From assembly GCF_005116455.1 (NCBI RefSeq), contig NZ_SWBP01000002.1, forward strand, positions 62,001 through 126,000: a stretch of 64,000 nucleotides of DNA, written 5' to 3'. Within the stretch, counting starts at the first letter, position 1. Every line of letters starts with the position of its first letter. Source of the DNA: Pedobacter cryophilus. GTDB lineage: Bacteria; Bacteroidota; Bacteroidia; Sphingobacteriales; Sphingobacteriaceae. The translations under genes and the position numbers were made by a program. The notes under the pieces are model-generated. The model searched no databases, had not been told where the DNA came from, and was given only the letters and a program-made list of their open reading frames with translations. Positions 16,807 to 27,754 of the stretch are shown one piece after another.

Positions 16807-18369
16807 TTATTGCTCAACTAATGTTGAATAATTTTCTTTTTCTATTATTGAATTCTTTTCTAATATTCTTTCGATGACTTTTACTTTGCCATTTTCTAAT
16901 ACTATTCTTTTCTCTAAGCAATTTGGTAGCAGTGATTCAAAATGACCAACATAAATCAGGGTCATTCCATTACTGCATAATTCATCAACCAATTGGTTAA
17001 AATGTTGTGTCTGTTGCAGATCTAAACCTTGGCAAGGTTCATCCAAAATCAACAGCTCTGGATTTTTGATAATGGTTCTGGCCAATAAAACCATGCGTTG
17101 CTTACCTAAAGGAAGCGCACTCAATAATTCATTTTTGTTTTCGGTTAAACCGAAATAAGCTACCAATTCGTCAACCTGAGCACTTTTTGAAAAAGGTAAA
17201 TGCTGAAACAAACCCACCGTATCATAAAAACCTGATGCAATACTTTCCCAAACGGTTGATGAAGCATCAAAATACCAATGAAACTCTGGTGATATTAAAC
17301 CTATATGTTGTTTAATGTCCCAAATGCTTTCGCCACTTCCTCTTTTGTTTCCAAATAGATAAAGCGTGTTGGCATAAGATTGCGGATGATCACCATTAAT
17401 CAAGCTTAATAAAGTTGATTTTCCCGACCCATTTGGACCTTGTAAAAGCCATTTTTCTCCAGCTTTCACTTCCCAATTGATGTTATTTAAAACTTGCTTT
17501 TCGCCATAGCTGATATTTACATCAACCATTTTCACTATGTTATTCGACGAATAAACAGGAGATTCCTTTAAAAAATCAGGAATTTCTCTCTCATATTTTT
17601 CAGGCAAAGCCGATGCTATTTCTCTTGAATTCATCTCGACTAGTTCACCTGCTTCGATTGTAGCAAATCGATTGATACAAAATGGTAATTCTGCATCATT
17701 ACAAATCAAAATTAATTGTACACCTTCCGCTGAAACATCATCTAATAAAACATTTAAGTGTTTACGAGATGCCGCATCCAAACCAGTATAAGGTTGATCT
17801 ATAATTAACAATTGTGGCTTTAACCATAAGGCTTTAACCAATTGCAATTTTTTATGCTCGCCGCTTGATAATTCAATTAATTGTGAATTTTTTAAAGCAG
17901 AAAAACCTAAAGCTTTTAATATGGGTTCAGCATCGGCGAAAGCCAAATTATTTTCCTTGCCATAGCTCATTAATTCAGCATTAACAGTCAAGGTTTCTTT
18001 AGCCTGCACACTTGTATAACGCTGCTGGTAATAGAAATTTGCAACACCTTCTACATTCTTAAATTGGTACCAGCTTTCTACAAATAAGGCTTTAGCGGGC
18101 AATAAGCTTTCTGTATTAAAGTTGATTTTCACCTCTCCACTCACACTTTGTAAACCCACAATTGCCTTCGCTAAAGCAGTTTTTCCGCTTCCGCTGATTC
18201 CGCTTAACAACCAATTTTCACCTTTCAAAATTGTCCAATGCAAATCCTTCAATACCAGTTTGTGTTGATATTTCAGGTTTAAAGTGGAAATAGAAACAAA
18301 AGCCTCACCCCAACCCTCTCCAAAGGAGAGGGAGTTATTATGGCTCTGCTCATTGTTCAAATTTTTCAT
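16807..18369 (-). CDS. Double ATP-binding cassette protein, ModF/PhrA-like
   Basis: 520 residues with two ABC domains in one chain and no membrane segment. First domain: Walker A GISGSGKTA near 57, signature LSSGEHKK near 169, Walker B LLIIDQP near 187. Second: Walker A GPNGSGKST near 315, weak signature LPLGKQRMVL near 424, Walker B LLILDEP near 442. This layout resembles ModF/PhrA, whose substrate is uncertain. It is embedded between ilvC and leuA. Residues about 13-23 ([11 protein letters not shown]) are encoded by a dispersed palindromic repeat, and no later start codon exists before the first cassette. Confidence 0.85.
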   Translation of the reverse strand: MKNLNNEQSHNNSLSFGEGWGEAFVSISTLNLKYQHKLVLKDLHWTILKGENWLLSGISGSGKTALAKAIVGLQSVSGEVKINFNTESLLPAKALFVESWYQFKNVEGVANFYYQQRYTSVQAKETLTVNAELMSYGKENNLAFADAEPILKALGFSALKNSQLIELSSGEHKKLQLVKALWLKPQLLIIDQPYTGLDAASRKHLNVLLDDVSAEGVQLILICNDAELPFCINRFATIEAGELVEMNSREIASALPEKYEREIPDFLKESPVYSSNNIVKMVDVNISYGEKQVLNNINWEVKAGEKWLLQGPNGSGKSTLLSLINGDHPQSYANTLYLFGNKRGSGESIWDIKQHIGLISPEFHWYFDASSTVWESIASGFYDTVGLFQHLPFSKSAQVDELVAYFGLTENKNELLSALPLGKQRMVLLARTIIKNPELLILDEPCQGLDLQQTQHFNQLVDELCSNGMTLIYVGHFESLLPNCLEKRIVLENGKVKVIERILEKNSIIEKENYSTLVEQ

Positions 18370-18427
18370 TTTTTTTTGTTTCCATTCAGCCCCCTCTCTT
18401 TTGGAGATGGGATTTAGGGGTGAGGCT
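18302..18427. repeat. Two copies of the CCCTCTCC...GGAGAGGG palindromic repeat
   Basis: Copy at 18302-18335 reads GCCTCACCCCAACCCTCTCC then AAAGGAGAGGG and lies inside the coding start of the double-ABC gene. A diverged, oppositely oriented copy at 18388-18427 (CCCCCTCTCTTTTGGAGATG, ending GGGGTGAGGCTT) fills the spacer to ilvC. A third clear copy follows obgE at 33984-34017. Confidence 0.8.
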
Positions 18428-18431
18428 TCTT

Positions 18432-19913
18432 TTATGCCGTTTTAATAGTTTTCATTGCTGTCATCGCTTTTCTCAATACCGCACCAACTTGTTCAACTTG
18501 GTGTGTACGGATAGCATCATTAACTGCTATTAAAGTTCTGTTATCAACACCAGCATCTTTACCTTCATTAAAGTTTTTGCCTACTAAATCAGTAGTCACT
18601 TTCTTCATGAAATCGCCTAATAAAGGCTTGCAAGCTTGATCAAACAAATAACAACCATATTCTGCAGTATCAGAAATCACGCGGTTCATTTCGAACAATT
18701 TTTTACGAGCAATGGTATTTGCAATTAAAGGTGTTTCGTGTAATGATTCGTAATAAGCAGATTCTGGTTTAATTCCAGCTTGCACCATCGTTTCAAAAGC
18801 CAATTCTACACCAGCTCTCACAAAAGCCACCATTAAAGTATAGTTGTCAAAATATTCTTGCTCGTTGATTTTAACATCTCCAGCTGGAGTTTTTTCAAAA
18901 GCAGTTTCGCCAGTTTCGGCTCTCCAAGCCAATAAGTTTTGATCTCCATTAGCCCAATCTTCCATCATGATACGGCTAAATTCGCCACTCATAATATCAT
19001 CCTGGTGTTTTTGGAATAATGGACGCATAATGTCTTTTAATTCTTCAGAAATCTCAAAGGCTTTGATTTTTGCAGGATTACTCAATCTGTCCATCATGGC
19101 TGTAATACCACCTTGTTTTAAGGCTTCGGTAATGACTTCAACTCCGTATTGAACTAGCTTAGAAGCGTAACCAGCATCAATTCCTTTTTCAACCATCTTA
19201 TCAAAAGATAGGATAGAACCTGTTTGCAATAAACCACAAAGAATGGTTTGTTCTCCCATTAAATCTGATTTTACTTCAGCAACAAAAGATGATTTTAAAA
19301 CACCTGCTCTATGGCCACCAGTACCAACTGCATATGCTTTTGCTTGTGCCAATCCTTTTCCTTGTGGATCATTCTCTGGGTGAACCGCAATTAATGTAGG
19401 TACTCCAAAGCCTCTTACATATTCTGCTCTAACTTCACTACCTGGGCATTTTGGAGCCACCATAATTACCGTAAGGTCTTTACGGATTTGCATGCCTTCT
19501 TCCACAATATTGAAACCATGAGAATAAGATAAAGTAGCACCTTCTTTCATTAAAGGCATAATAGATTTTACTACTGCAGTATGCTGTTTATCTGGAGTAA
19601 GGTTAATCACCACATCAGCATTTGGAATTAATTCTTCGTAAGTGCCTACTGTAAAATTGTTTTCAGTGGCATTTTTCCAAGAATCTCTTTTACCTTCAAT
19701 AGCTTCTTTACGTAAAGTATAACTTACATCTAAACCACTATCTCTTAAATTTAAACCTTGATTTAAGCCTTGAGCACCACAACCTACAATTACTAGTTTT
19801 TTGCCTTTTAAAGCATTTACGCCGTCCAAAAATTCAGAACTGTCCATAAAGTCGCAAACACCTAATTGGTTTAATTTTTCTCTAAGAGGTAACGTGTTGA
19901 AATAATTTGCCAT
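18432..19913 (-). CDS. ilvC: Ketol-acid reductoisomerase
   Basis: 493 residues, the long class II form. NADPH-binding [17 protein letters not shown] near 44-60, [19 protein letters not shown], and a duplicated C-terminal knotted domain ([24 protein letters not shown]). Converts acetolactate and acetohydroxybutyrate to dihydroxy acids for valine, leucine and isoleucine. Expected requirement: magnesium. Confidence 0.97.
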   Translation of the reverse strand: MANYFNTLPLREKLNQLGVCDFMDSSEFLDGVNALKGKKLVIVGCGAQGLNQGLNLRDSGLDVSYTLRKEAIEGKRDSWKNATENNFTVGTYEELIPNADVVINLTPDKQHTAVVKSIMPLMKEGATLSYSHGFNIVEEGMQIRKDLTVIMVAPKCPGSEVRAEYVRGFGVPTLIAVHPENDPQGKGLAQAKAYAVGTGGHRAGVLKSSFVAEVKSDLMGEQTILCGLLQTGSILSFDKMVEKGIDAGYASKLVQYGVEVITEALKQGGITAMMDRLSNPAKIKAFEISEELKDIMRPLFQKHQDDIMSGEFSRIMMEDWANGDQNLLAWRAETGETAFEKTPAGDVKINEQEYFDNYTLMVAFVRAGVELAFETMVQAGIKPESAYYESLHETPLIANTIARKKLFEMNRVISDTAEYGCYLFDQACKPLLGDFMKKVTTDLVGKNFNEGKDAGVDNRTLIAVNDAIRTHQVEQVGAVLRKAMTAMKTIKTA

Positions 19914-19927
19914 TTTTTTCTTTTTTT

Positions 19928-20040
19928 AGTCCGAAGTCGGCAGTCCGAAGTCGGCAGTATTTCTCGTTTAATTAATGATTTATTGTTAAAATTTACATGG
20001 AGTTTTGTTCAGCAATTGCTGCGGACAGCGGTCTGCGGAC
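19928..20040. repeat. Heptad arrays AGTCSGM and TGCGGAC in the ilvC-ilvN spacer
   Basis: 19928-19955 is AGTCCGA, AGTCGGC, AGTCCGA, AGTCGGC. 20020-20040 is TGCGGAC, AGCGGTC, TGCGGAC. The same unit types occur inside the glycosyltransferase gene at 40.7 and 41.3 kb. Confidence 0.8.
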
Positions 20041-20055
20041 TTTCCTACTCAAAAA

Positions 20056-20658
20056 CTACATCGTAAATACTTTCTCTCCTTTGTTTAAGTATTCATTTTC
20101 TACTGCATGTTCACCGGGTTCTAAGCGCTCAAATTCTCTAAGTTTTGCATGGAAACCATCACTTGCTTTAATAATGGCCACTCTTGCACTTCTTACAAAT
20201 TCAATTAAACCATATTGTTGCAGTACTTCTACCAAAGCATCTGTTTCTTCTCTGTGCCCTGTAGTTTCAAAAACAGTATAATCACTTCTAATCACTACCA
20301 CTCTTGCGCCGTATTGTCTTAAAAGTCTTTCTACACTCACTTTTTCGGCAATAATTTCAGTAGGAACTTTATAAAGTGCTAATTCTTGCCAAATAATATC
20401 TTCGTTAGCATTAAAATACACTTTTAAAACTTCTACTTGTTTTTCTAATTGTCGAGCTACTTTTCTGATCACATCTTCAGTTTCTGTTAACACGATATTA
20501 AAGCGATGAATGCTCTCTACTTCAGAAGGGGAAGTGTTTAAACTATCCAAGTTAAGCTTTCTCCTGCTAAAAATAATAGCGATTCTGTTTAATAAACCAA
20601 CTTGGTTTTCGGTATAAACTGTGATGTTAAATTCCTTCTTGTCTTGATTTGCTTCCAT
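20056..20658 (-). CDS. ilvN: Acetolactate synthase small (regulatory) subunit
   Basis: 200 residues. N-terminal ACT domain (FNITVYTENQVGLLNRIAIIFSRRKLNLDSL) with the glycine and asparagine region where valine binds in homologues, then the ALS small-subunit C-domain (EIIAEKVSVERLLRQYGARVVVIRSDYTVFETTGHREE). It would stimulate IlvB and give feedback control. Located 63 bases after ilvB, with a CCCCTTTAGGGG repeat in the spacer. Confidence 0.95.
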   Translation of the reverse strand: MEANQDKKEFNITVYTENQVGLLNRIAIIFSRRKLNLDSLNTSPSEVESIHRFNIVLTETEDVIRKVARQLEKQVEVLKVYFNANEDIIWQELALYKVPTEIIAEKVSVERLLRQYGARVVVIRSDYTVFETTGHREETDALVEVLQQYGLIEFVRSARVAIIKASDGFHAKLREFERLEPGEHAVENEYLNKGEKVFTM

Positions 20659-20690
20659 TTTAAAATCAATTTGTTAAGTCCCAATTTTAA

Positions 20691-20722
20691 CCATCCCCTT
20701 TAGGGGATTGAGGGGTGGGGAT
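20691..20722. repeat. CCCCTTTAGGGG-type repeat between ilvB and ilvN
   Basis: CCATCCCCTTTAGGGGATTG followed by AGGGGTGGGGA. Related in wording to the CCCTCTCC family at 18.3 kb; it reaches the ilvB stop codon. Confidence 0.55.
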
Positions 20723-22464
20723 TATTTTAACCTTATTTCACTTACACTGCATCCCTGTGGAACCATAGGGAAAACATTATTTTCTTTGGTCACCATGACT
20801 TCTAAAAGGTAAGATCCTTTTGAATTAAGCATGGTTTTAAGTGCATCAACTAAATTTGCTCTTTCAGATACTTTTTGCCCATCAATATAATAGCCTTTAG
20901 CAACTGCAACAAAATCAGGACTGGTGATATCTACAAAAGAATACCTTCTATCGTTAAACAATTCTTGCCATTGACGAACCATTCCTAAAAACTGATTATT
21001 TAAGATCATGATTTTTACGTCAATGCCACTTTGCATGATGGTACCTAATTCTTGAATGGTCATTTGGAAACCGCCATCGCCAATAACCGCCACAACTGTT
21101 TTATCTTGAGCACCAAATTTAGCACCTATTGCAGCTGGTAATGCAAACCCCATAGTGCCTAAACCGCCACTGGTAATGTTACTTCTGGTATGGTTAAACT
21201 TGGCATATCGGCAAGCAATCATCTGGTGTTGGCCAACATCTGTTACAATAATGGCATCTCCGTTGGTTAAAAGATTCAATTGATGAATCACTTCGCCCAT
21301 GGTTAATTCCCCTTCAGTGGGATTCAATTCTGGGTGAATTAATTGTTCATTTTCAATTTTATCAAAAGACCTGAATTTTGATAACCATTCTGTATGCTTT
21401 TTTTCTTCTACTAAAGCAGTTAATAATGGAAGGGTTTGTTTACAATCTCCCCAAACGGGTACAGTAGCTTTTACATTTTTATCAATCTCAGCCGGATCAA
21501 TATCTAAATGAATGACTTTAGCTTGTTTAGCGTATTTATCTAATCGTCCAGTTACCCGGTCATCAAAACGCATTCCTATCGCAATCAATACATCGCATTC
21601 ATTGGTCAATACATTTGGACCGTAGTTACCATGCATGCCTAACATTCCTACATTTAAAGGATGGTCTGTAGCTATTGCGCCGGCTCCCATAATGGTCCAT
21701 GCCGATGGAATTCCTGCTTTTTCTACAAAAGCTTTAAATTCTTTTTCGGCATTGCCTAACAAAACACCTTGTCCAAAAAGTACGAAAGGTTTTTTAGCTT
21801 GATTAATCAATGCAGCAGCCTGCTCCACATAAGAAGTTCTTACAATAGGATAGGGGCGATAGCTTCTGATGTGATCACACTTTTTATAGCCTTCAAATTC
21901 TACTTTTTGAATTTGGGCATTTTTAGTAATATCAATTAAAACAGGTCCTGGTCTGCCAGTTTTAGCAATATGAAATGCTTTGGCTAATACTTCTGGAATT
22001 TCAGAAGCATCAGTCACCTGATAATTCCATTTGGTAATTGGCGTGGTGATATTGATGACATCAGTTTCCTGAAAAGCATCAGTCCCTAAAAGATGTGCAA
22101 ACACCTGCCCGGTAATGCAAACCATAGGCGTACTGTCTATTTGCGCATCAGCAATTCCGGTAATTAAATTGGTTGCACCTGGGCCGCTAGTGGCAAAAAC
22201 TACCCCAACTCGTCCGGATGAACGGGCATAACCTTGGGCAGCATGAGTAGCGCCTTGTTCATGTCTCACCAATATGTGTTTTAGATGATCAGTATAATCA
22301 TATAAAGCATCATATATAGGCATAATTGCACCTCCCGGATAACCAAAAATGGTGTCAACGCCTTCTTCAATTAATCCTTTGAGTAAAATTTCTGAACCTG
22401 ATAATTCTTCAACCATTACAGTTGTTTCGTTAGTCTTCGTCAGTAACGCATCCTTCTGTTGCAT
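20722..22464 (-). CDS. ilvB: Acetolactate synthase large subunit, biosynthetic type
   Basis: 580 residues. ThDP- and FAD-dependent enzyme that makes acetolactate and acetohydroxybutyrate. Has [14 protein letters not shown] with the catalytic Glu in [19 protein letters not shown], and the ThDP motif [12 protein letters not shown]...NNQFLGM. ATG 22464 overlaps the end of ilvD by 35 bases; a second in-frame ATG at 22416, 14 bases after the ilvD stop, would remove 16 residues and keep all conserved sequence, so the exact start is open. Confidence 0.96.
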   Translation of the reverse strand: MQQKDALLTKTNETTVMVEELSGSEILLKGLIEEGVDTIFGYPGGAIMPIYDALYDYTDHLKHILVRHEQGATHAAQGYARSSGRVGVVFATSGPGATNLITGIADAQIDSTPMVCITGQVFAHLLGTDAFQETDVINITTPITKWNYQVTDASEIPEVLAKAFHIAKTGRPGPVLIDITKNAQIQKVEFEGYKKCDHIRSYRPYPIVRTSYVEQAAALINQAKKPFVLFGQGVLLGNAEKEFKAFVEKAGIPSAWTIMGAGAIATDHPLNVGMLGMHGNYGPNVLTNECDVLIAIGMRFDDRVTGRLDKYAKQAKVIHLDIDPAEIDKNVKATVPVWGDCKQTLPLLTALVEEKKHTEWLSKFRSFDKIENEQLIHPELNPTEGELTMGEVIHQLNLLTNGDAIIVTDVGQHQMIACRYAKFNHTRSNITSGGLGTMGFALPAAIGAKFGAQDKTVVAVIGDGGFQMTIQELGTIMQSGIDVKIMILNNQFLGMVRQWQELFNDRRYSFVDITSPDFVAVAKGYYIDGQKVSERANLVDALKTMLNSKGSYLLEVMVTKENNVFPMVPQGCSVSEIRLK

Positions 22465-24109
22465 TCTTTACTAATTTAAAATATTTATACAATACCCCGC
22501 TTTTTACCGGAGGTTCTGGTTGTTTCCATTCTTTTTTTCTAGCCGCAAGCACTTCATCAGCTAATAAAACATTGATGGAGTTTTTGGTAGCATCTAGCTC
22601 AATGATGTCATTATCCTGAATCAAAGCGATATTTCCACCTTCAAAAGCTTCAGGTACAATATGTCCTACCACAAAACCATGTGTTCCGCCAGAAAATCTA
22701 CCATCAGTAATCAAAGCGACTGATGAACCTAAGCCTGCTCCAAAAATTGCAGAGGTAGGTTTTAGCATTTCCGACATTCCTGGTCCGCCTTTTGGTCCAA
22801 CATACCTGATCACCACTACATCACCTGCTTTTACTTTTCCTGAAGAAATACCGTGAATTAATTCAAATTCACCGTTAAAAACTCTGGCCGGGCCAGTAAA
22901 GCTTTCGCCTTCTTTTCCTGATATTTTGGCTACACTACCTTGTTGGGCAATATTTCCGTAAAGCATTTGTAAATGCCCGGTTGCTTTAATTGGGTTTTCT
23001 AATGGGAAAATCACTTTCTGATTGTCGAAATCAAGATCTTTAGCTTCTGCAGCATTTTCAGCAATTGTTTTTCCGGTTACGGTTAAGCAATCTCCATAAA
23101 TCAATCCTTTTTTAAGAAGATATTTCAGTAAAGCTGGAGTACCGCCTAAATCGTGAACATCCTCCATCATGTATTTGCCGCTAGGTTTTAAATCGGCAAT
23201 CACAGGCGTTTTATCACTAATCTCCTGAAAATCATTCATCGTTAAATTAACGCCAACAGATTTTGCCATCGCAATCATGTGCAATACCGCATTGGTTGAA
23301 CCCCCTAAAACCATAATCACGACCATGGCATTATGAAATGCTTTACGGGTCATGATATCTTTAGGCTTGATATCTTTTTCAAGCAGTATTCTGATATATT
23401 TTCCTGCTTCCAAACACTCGTCTTTTTTCTCCTGGCTTAAAGCCGGATTAGAAGAGCTGTAAGGTAAACTCATACCTAAAGCCTCAATGGCAGACGACAT
23501 GGTGTTTGCAGTGTACATTCCTCCGCAGGCACCCGCACCCGGACAAGAATGTTGAACCACACCTTCAAAATCTTCATCATTAATAGTCCCTGCCATTTTC
23601 TGACCTAAGGCTTCAAAAGCAGATACAATATTTAAAGATTGACCTTTGTAATTTCCAGAATGAATACTTCCACCATAAACCATAATGGCTGGGCGGTTCA
23701 ATCTGCCCATCGCCATAATGGCTCCCGGCATATTTTTATCACATCCCGGTAGGGCAATTAAACTATCATAATAATGACCGCCGCAAACAGTTTCAATAGA
23801 ATCGGCAATTAAATCTCTCGAAACCAAAGAATAACGCATGCCTTCTGTTCCGTTGGTAATGCCATCAGAAATACCAATGGTATGAAACATTAAGCCTACT
23901 AAATTTTGATTCCAGACTCCTTTTTTAACAATTGCAGCTAAATCATTTAAGTGCATGTTACAAGTGTTTCCATCGTAACCCATGCTCACAATACCTACTT
24001 GTGCTTTAGCGAGATCTTCTTTTGTTAAACCAATTCCATATAACATGGCCTGCGAAGCAGGTTGGGTAACATCTTGAGTAATTGTTTTACTGTATTTATT
24101 TAACTCCAT
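22430..24109 (-). CDS. ilvD: Dihydroxy-acid dehydratase
   Basis: 559 residues. Iron-sulfur enzyme that turns the dihydroxy acids from IlvC into keto acids. Cluster cysteines lie in [14 protein letters not shown] near 123 and [19 protein letters not shown] near 190-206; [25 protein letters not shown] is the C-terminal family signature. Its ATG follows the ilvE stop directly, with no spacer. Confidence 0.97.
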   Translation of the reverse strand: MELNKYSKTITQDVTQPASQAMLYGIGLTKEDLAKAQVGIVSMGYDGNTCNMHLNDLAAIVKKGVWNQNLVGLMFHTIGISDGITNGTEGMRYSLVSRDLIADSIETVCGGHYYDSLIALPGCDKNMPGAIMAMGRLNRPAIMVYGGSIHSGNYKGQSLNIVSAFEALGQKMAGTINDEDFEGVVQHSCPGAGACGGMYTANTMSSAIEALGMSLPYSSSNPALSQEKKDECLEAGKYIRILLEKDIKPKDIMTRKAFHNAMVVIMVLGGSTNAVLHMIAMAKSVGVNLTMNDFQEISDKTPVIADLKPSGKYMMEDVHDLGGTPALLKYLLKKGLIYGDCLTVTGKTIAENAAEAKDLDFDNQKVIFPLENPIKATGHLQMLYGNIAQQGSVAKISGKEGESFTGPARVFNGEFELIHGISSGKVKAGDVVVIRYVGPKGGPGMSEMLKPTSAIFGAGLGSSVALITDGRFSGGTHGFVVGHIVPEAFEGGNIALIQDNDIIELDATKNSINVLLADEVLAARKKEWKQPEPPVKSGVLYKYFKLVKNATEGCVTDED

Positions 24110-25000
24110 TTATATGATGACTTCGAAACTTAACTTATCTAAAACAATGTTTTTATAAACCCTTTGAATGGTAGAGCCAAAACTTTCTGAAAATGATATA
24201 GGAAAAACAACATCATCTACAGATTGGATGCCCGAAATTTCTGCTGAAGTACCACATAAAAAAGCAGCATCAGCAGTTTTTAGATCATTTGCAGTCAGGG
24301 TTTTTTCTTCGACTTCTATTTCTAATTGTTTGGCAATTTGTAATACCATACTTCTGGTAATACCCGGAATAATATTTCCTTTTGTTGGCGTATAAAGTTT
24401 GCCGTTTTTTTCAATAAAAATATTTGCTGAGGATGTTTCAGCCACATAACCGTACATGTCTAAGAGTATGGCTTCATCAAAACCTTTTCTTTTGGCTTCT
24501 GATAATGCCAGCATAGAATTGAGGTAGCCTCCGGTAATTTTAGCTGCAACTGGGGCAGAAAGTGGATTAGCTTTTTCGTAAGAAGATATGCAAGTTTTTA
24601 ATAAACCTTCTCCGTAATAGGTATCAAAAGTCCAGGCGGTAATTACCAAGTGAACCGTTGCTGGATTGCCCATTGTTAAACTTCCTTCGGTGTAAACCAA
24701 TGGTCTGATGTAGGCGTTTTTAAGTGAATTTGCCTCTAATAATTTATAGGTGTCTTTTACCAATTGATCAATGTCCCAATTAAAGGGTAAGAAAATTTGC
24801 TCGCAAGAAGATTTCAATCGCTCAAAATGTTCTTTAGCTTTAAATAACTTAATCCCGTTTGCGGTATGGTAAGATCTTATGCCTTCAAATGCGCCAAAAC
24901 CATAATGTATGGTTTGACTTGAGAAACTCATTCCAAGTGATTGTGCAGGAAAAAAATTTCCGTCTTTATAAATGATACTTTGTTCCTTAAAACTGTCCAT
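24110..25000 (-). CDS. ilvE: Branched-chain amino acid aminotransferase
   Basis: 296 residues, fold-type IV PLP enzyme. The lysine that binds PLP is K154 in APVAAKITGGYLNS; GAFEGIRSYH, YIRPLVY and GYVAETSSANIFIEKNG are family landmarks. Last step in valine, leucine and isoleucine synthesis. First structural gene of the operon, 25 bases after the leader terminator, so its expression should depend on read-through of that hairpin. Confidence 0.96.
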   Translation of the reverse strand: MDSFKEQSIIYKDGNFFPAQSLGMSFSSQTIHYGFGAFEGIRSYHTANGIKLFKAKEHFERLKSSCEQIFLPFNWDIDQLVKDTYKLLEANSLKNAYIRPLVYTEGSLTMGNPATVHLVITAWTFDTYYGEGLLKTCISSYEKANPLSAPVAAKITGGYLNSMLALSEAKRKGFDEAILLDMYGYVAETSSANIFIEKNGKLYTPTKGNIIPGITRSMVLQIAKQLEIEVEEKTLTANDLKTADAAFLCGTSAEISGIQSVDDVVFPISFSESFGSTIQRVYKNIVLDKLSFEVII

Positions 25001-25024
25001 GACCGTTTTTTGAATAATTTGGTT

Positions 25025-25054
25025 AAAAAAAAAGCCTTCTGTTTTGGAAGGCGT
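25025..25054 (-). terminator. Attenuator terminator in the ilv leader, with overlapping antiterminator arm
   Basis: On the minus strand GCCTTC and GAAGGC (25052-25047 and 25039-25034) form a stem with a 7-nt loop and then nine T residues. Its 5' arm, read as ACGCCTTC (25054-25047), is perfectly complementary to GAAGGCGT at 25092-25085 inside the leader peptide gene, so the two pairings exclude each other. Confidence 0.85.
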
Positions 25055-25073
25055 TATTGTTAAATGGTTATTT

Positions 25074-25154
25074 TTAAATTAAACACGCCTTCTGCTTTTT
25101 ACTGGTCATCAGTAAATCAATAATTATAATGAGATTGATCAGAAGAAATAACAT
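25074..25154 (-). CDS. ilv operon leader peptide
   Basis: 26 residues, ATG at 25154 and TAA at 25074-25076, read directly. It begins MLFLLINL, then has four consecutive Ile codons (9-12), D13, L14, L15, and ends QKACLI. Seven Leu and six Ile make half the peptide; there is no Val. The codons for L4-L5 (CTTCTG) can pair with CAGAAG (codons 21-22), and that segment can instead pair with the terminator 5' arm. A ribosome stalled at the Ile run would cover the first segment and favour antitermination. The peptide itself likely has no function. The symbol ilvL would be by analogy only. Confidence 0.82.
   Translation of the reverse strand: MLFLLINLIIIIDLLMTSKKQKACLI
25098..25116 (-). promoter_or_regulatory. 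Candidate pause hairpin within the ilv leader
   Basis: TTTACTG (25098-25104) and CAGTAAA (25110-25116) form a 7-bp perfect stem with a 5-nt loop. It lies over codons 13-19 of the leader peptide and nests inside the CTTCTG/CAGAAG pairing. Confidence 0.6.
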
Positions 25155-25188
25155 GTTTGAATGATAAAATTTATTTTATTTGATAATC

Positions 25189-25219
25189 TCAAGTTAAGTT
25201 AAGCTTTGCGTTTTGTCAA
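25189..25219 (-). promoter_or_regulatory. Candidate promoter of the ilv-leu operon
   Basis: Minus strand TTGACA (25214-25219) and TAACTTGA (25189-25196), the latter one base short of TAnnTTTG; 20 bp lie between TTG and TA. It would start transcription about 30 bases before the leader peptide ATG. Confidence 0.5.
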
Positions 25220-25450
25220 TACTTAATTTAAAGAAGCTGAAAAAAAAATTTAATTTCAATTTGAGAAGATTAACAGAATTTAAATTTGGGGTCAGACCCT
25301 TTGATTGGGCTTTAATTTCCAATTATTTGTACCAAACAACGAATCGGTATTCGGTATAGTCGAGGTGAGTTAGAGGAAGCAGAGTTAAATTCTGCCTAAA
25401 ATCACCTATCATCTAAAATGTTTTAAATGTTTAAAACATTTTAGGGCATA
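25220..25450. repeat. Spacer between the ilv promoter and the atp terminator; one long inverted repeat
   Basis: No gene is seen. A GGGTCAGACCC palindrome lies at 25289-25299. At 25413-25444 a perfect 15-bp inverted repeat (CTAAAATGTTTTAAA, 2-nt spacer, its complement) has no T-run after it and is not an obvious terminator. Confidence 0.6.
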
Positions 25451-25479
25451 AAAAAACCAGCAGATGTCTGCTGGTTTTT
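25451..25479. terminator. Terminator after atpC
   Basis: CCAGCAGA (25457-25464) pairs with TCTGCTGG (25467-25474), flanked by six A and five T residues. It stops transcripts from atpDC and may also act rightward. Confidence 0.9.
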
Positions 25480-25496
25480 AAATTATTTTGAAAAAC

Positions 25497-25745
25497 TTAT
25501 TTTTCTGTAATACCTTCTGCTAAAACAATCACTTTATTATCAATTACCTCTACCACACCGCCTTTGGTATAAAATTTTTGTTCTTTATTAGCCGATCTTA
25601 CCACTACTTTTCCATTTTCTAAAATAGAAATAATAGGAGCGTGGTTGTTTAATATTTCAAAAGATCCCAGCGCACCAGGTACAGTAACCGAAGTTACTTC
25701 GCCTTCAAATATTTTTTTATCTGGAGTTAATATTTCTAAGTTCAT
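25497..25745 (-). CDS. atpC: ATP synthase F1 subunit epsilon
   Basis: 82 residues, the N-terminal beta-sandwich domain only (MNLEILTPDKKIFEGEVTSVTVPGALGSFEILNNHAPIISIL). The C-terminal helical hairpin of longer epsilon subunits is absent, which is common in Bacteroidota and would remove the helical brake on ATP hydrolysis. Central-stalk subunit of the F1 part. It follows atpD after 81 bases filled by a heptad array. Confidence 0.94.
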   Translation of the reverse strand: MNLEILTPDKKIFEGEVTSVTVPGALGSFEILNNHAPIISILENGKVVVRSANKEQKFYTKGGVVEVIDNKVIVLAEGITEK

Positions 25746-25749
25746 GCTT

Positions 25750-25826
25750 TAGTATCTAGTCGTAAGTATCAAGTATCAAGTTGGTCGATTTATCTCGATA
25801 CTTGATACTAAATACTTGATTCTTAA
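25750..25826. repeat. Heptad array between atpD and atpC
   Basis: Units TAGTATC, TAGTCGT, AAGTATC, AAGTATC on one side and TCGATAC, TTGATAC, TAAATAC, TTGATTC on the other, so the two halves can fold into a hairpin. It begins 4 bases before the atpC start codon and ends at the atpD stop codon. Confidence 0.78.
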
Positions 25827-27347
<1,521 letters not shown>

Positions 27348-27396
27348 TTATTTATCAATGAGATATAAATCTTTATCAATTGAATTTTTGAGTGGG

Positions 27397-27426
27397 CAAA
27401 ATTACTGTTTATTCGTCAAATTACAA
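27397..27426 (-). promoter_or_regulatory. Promoter of atpDC
   Basis: Minus strand TAATTTTG (27397-27404) is an exact TAnnTTTG; TTG at 27424-27426 is 19 bp upstream. It lies about 60 bases before the atpD ATG. Confidence 0.65.
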
Positions 27427-27754
27427 ATATATGTCTGCAAAATGTTTTAATTGTTTACTAAAGTTCTAAAAGTGGGATTAGAATTTTGTTTTAAACTTAA
27501 ATTGAGCCTTATAATCAGGCTATTTAATGCGCTTTCGCAGGACAGACAAATTACTGTTTAATTAAAATTAATATGGTTTTAAATAGCAATGAGGCTGGTT
27601 TTCTTCATCCTGTAGAAGAAGGTGAGAAAATATTTTACAATTGAAAAAAAATTCCTTCAAAATAATTGGATTGAATTAGAATATTTGCTATGCTTGCATA
27701 TTAAAAGCGGAATCTCTTTCGCTCTAAACCTAATTATACTTAAATAACAACAAA
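27427..27754. other. Intergenic spacer without a recognisable gene
   Basis: Separates divergent atpD and the GDSL lipoprotein gene. It contains a GCGCTTTCGCAGGA word (27530-27543) that is also seen, slightly changed, at 16786-16799. A 23-codon ORF from 27573 has no supporting signal. No terminator or clear plus-strand promoter was found. Confidence 0.6.

Noticed and set aside
25001-25220. T-box riboswitch before ilvE
   Set aside because: No T-box sequence or specifier loop is visible; the leader peptide and three-arm pairing explain the structure better.
27573-27644. 23-codon ORF between atpD and the GDSL gene
   Set aside because: No signal peptide, promoter or ribosome site stands out; length is within chance.
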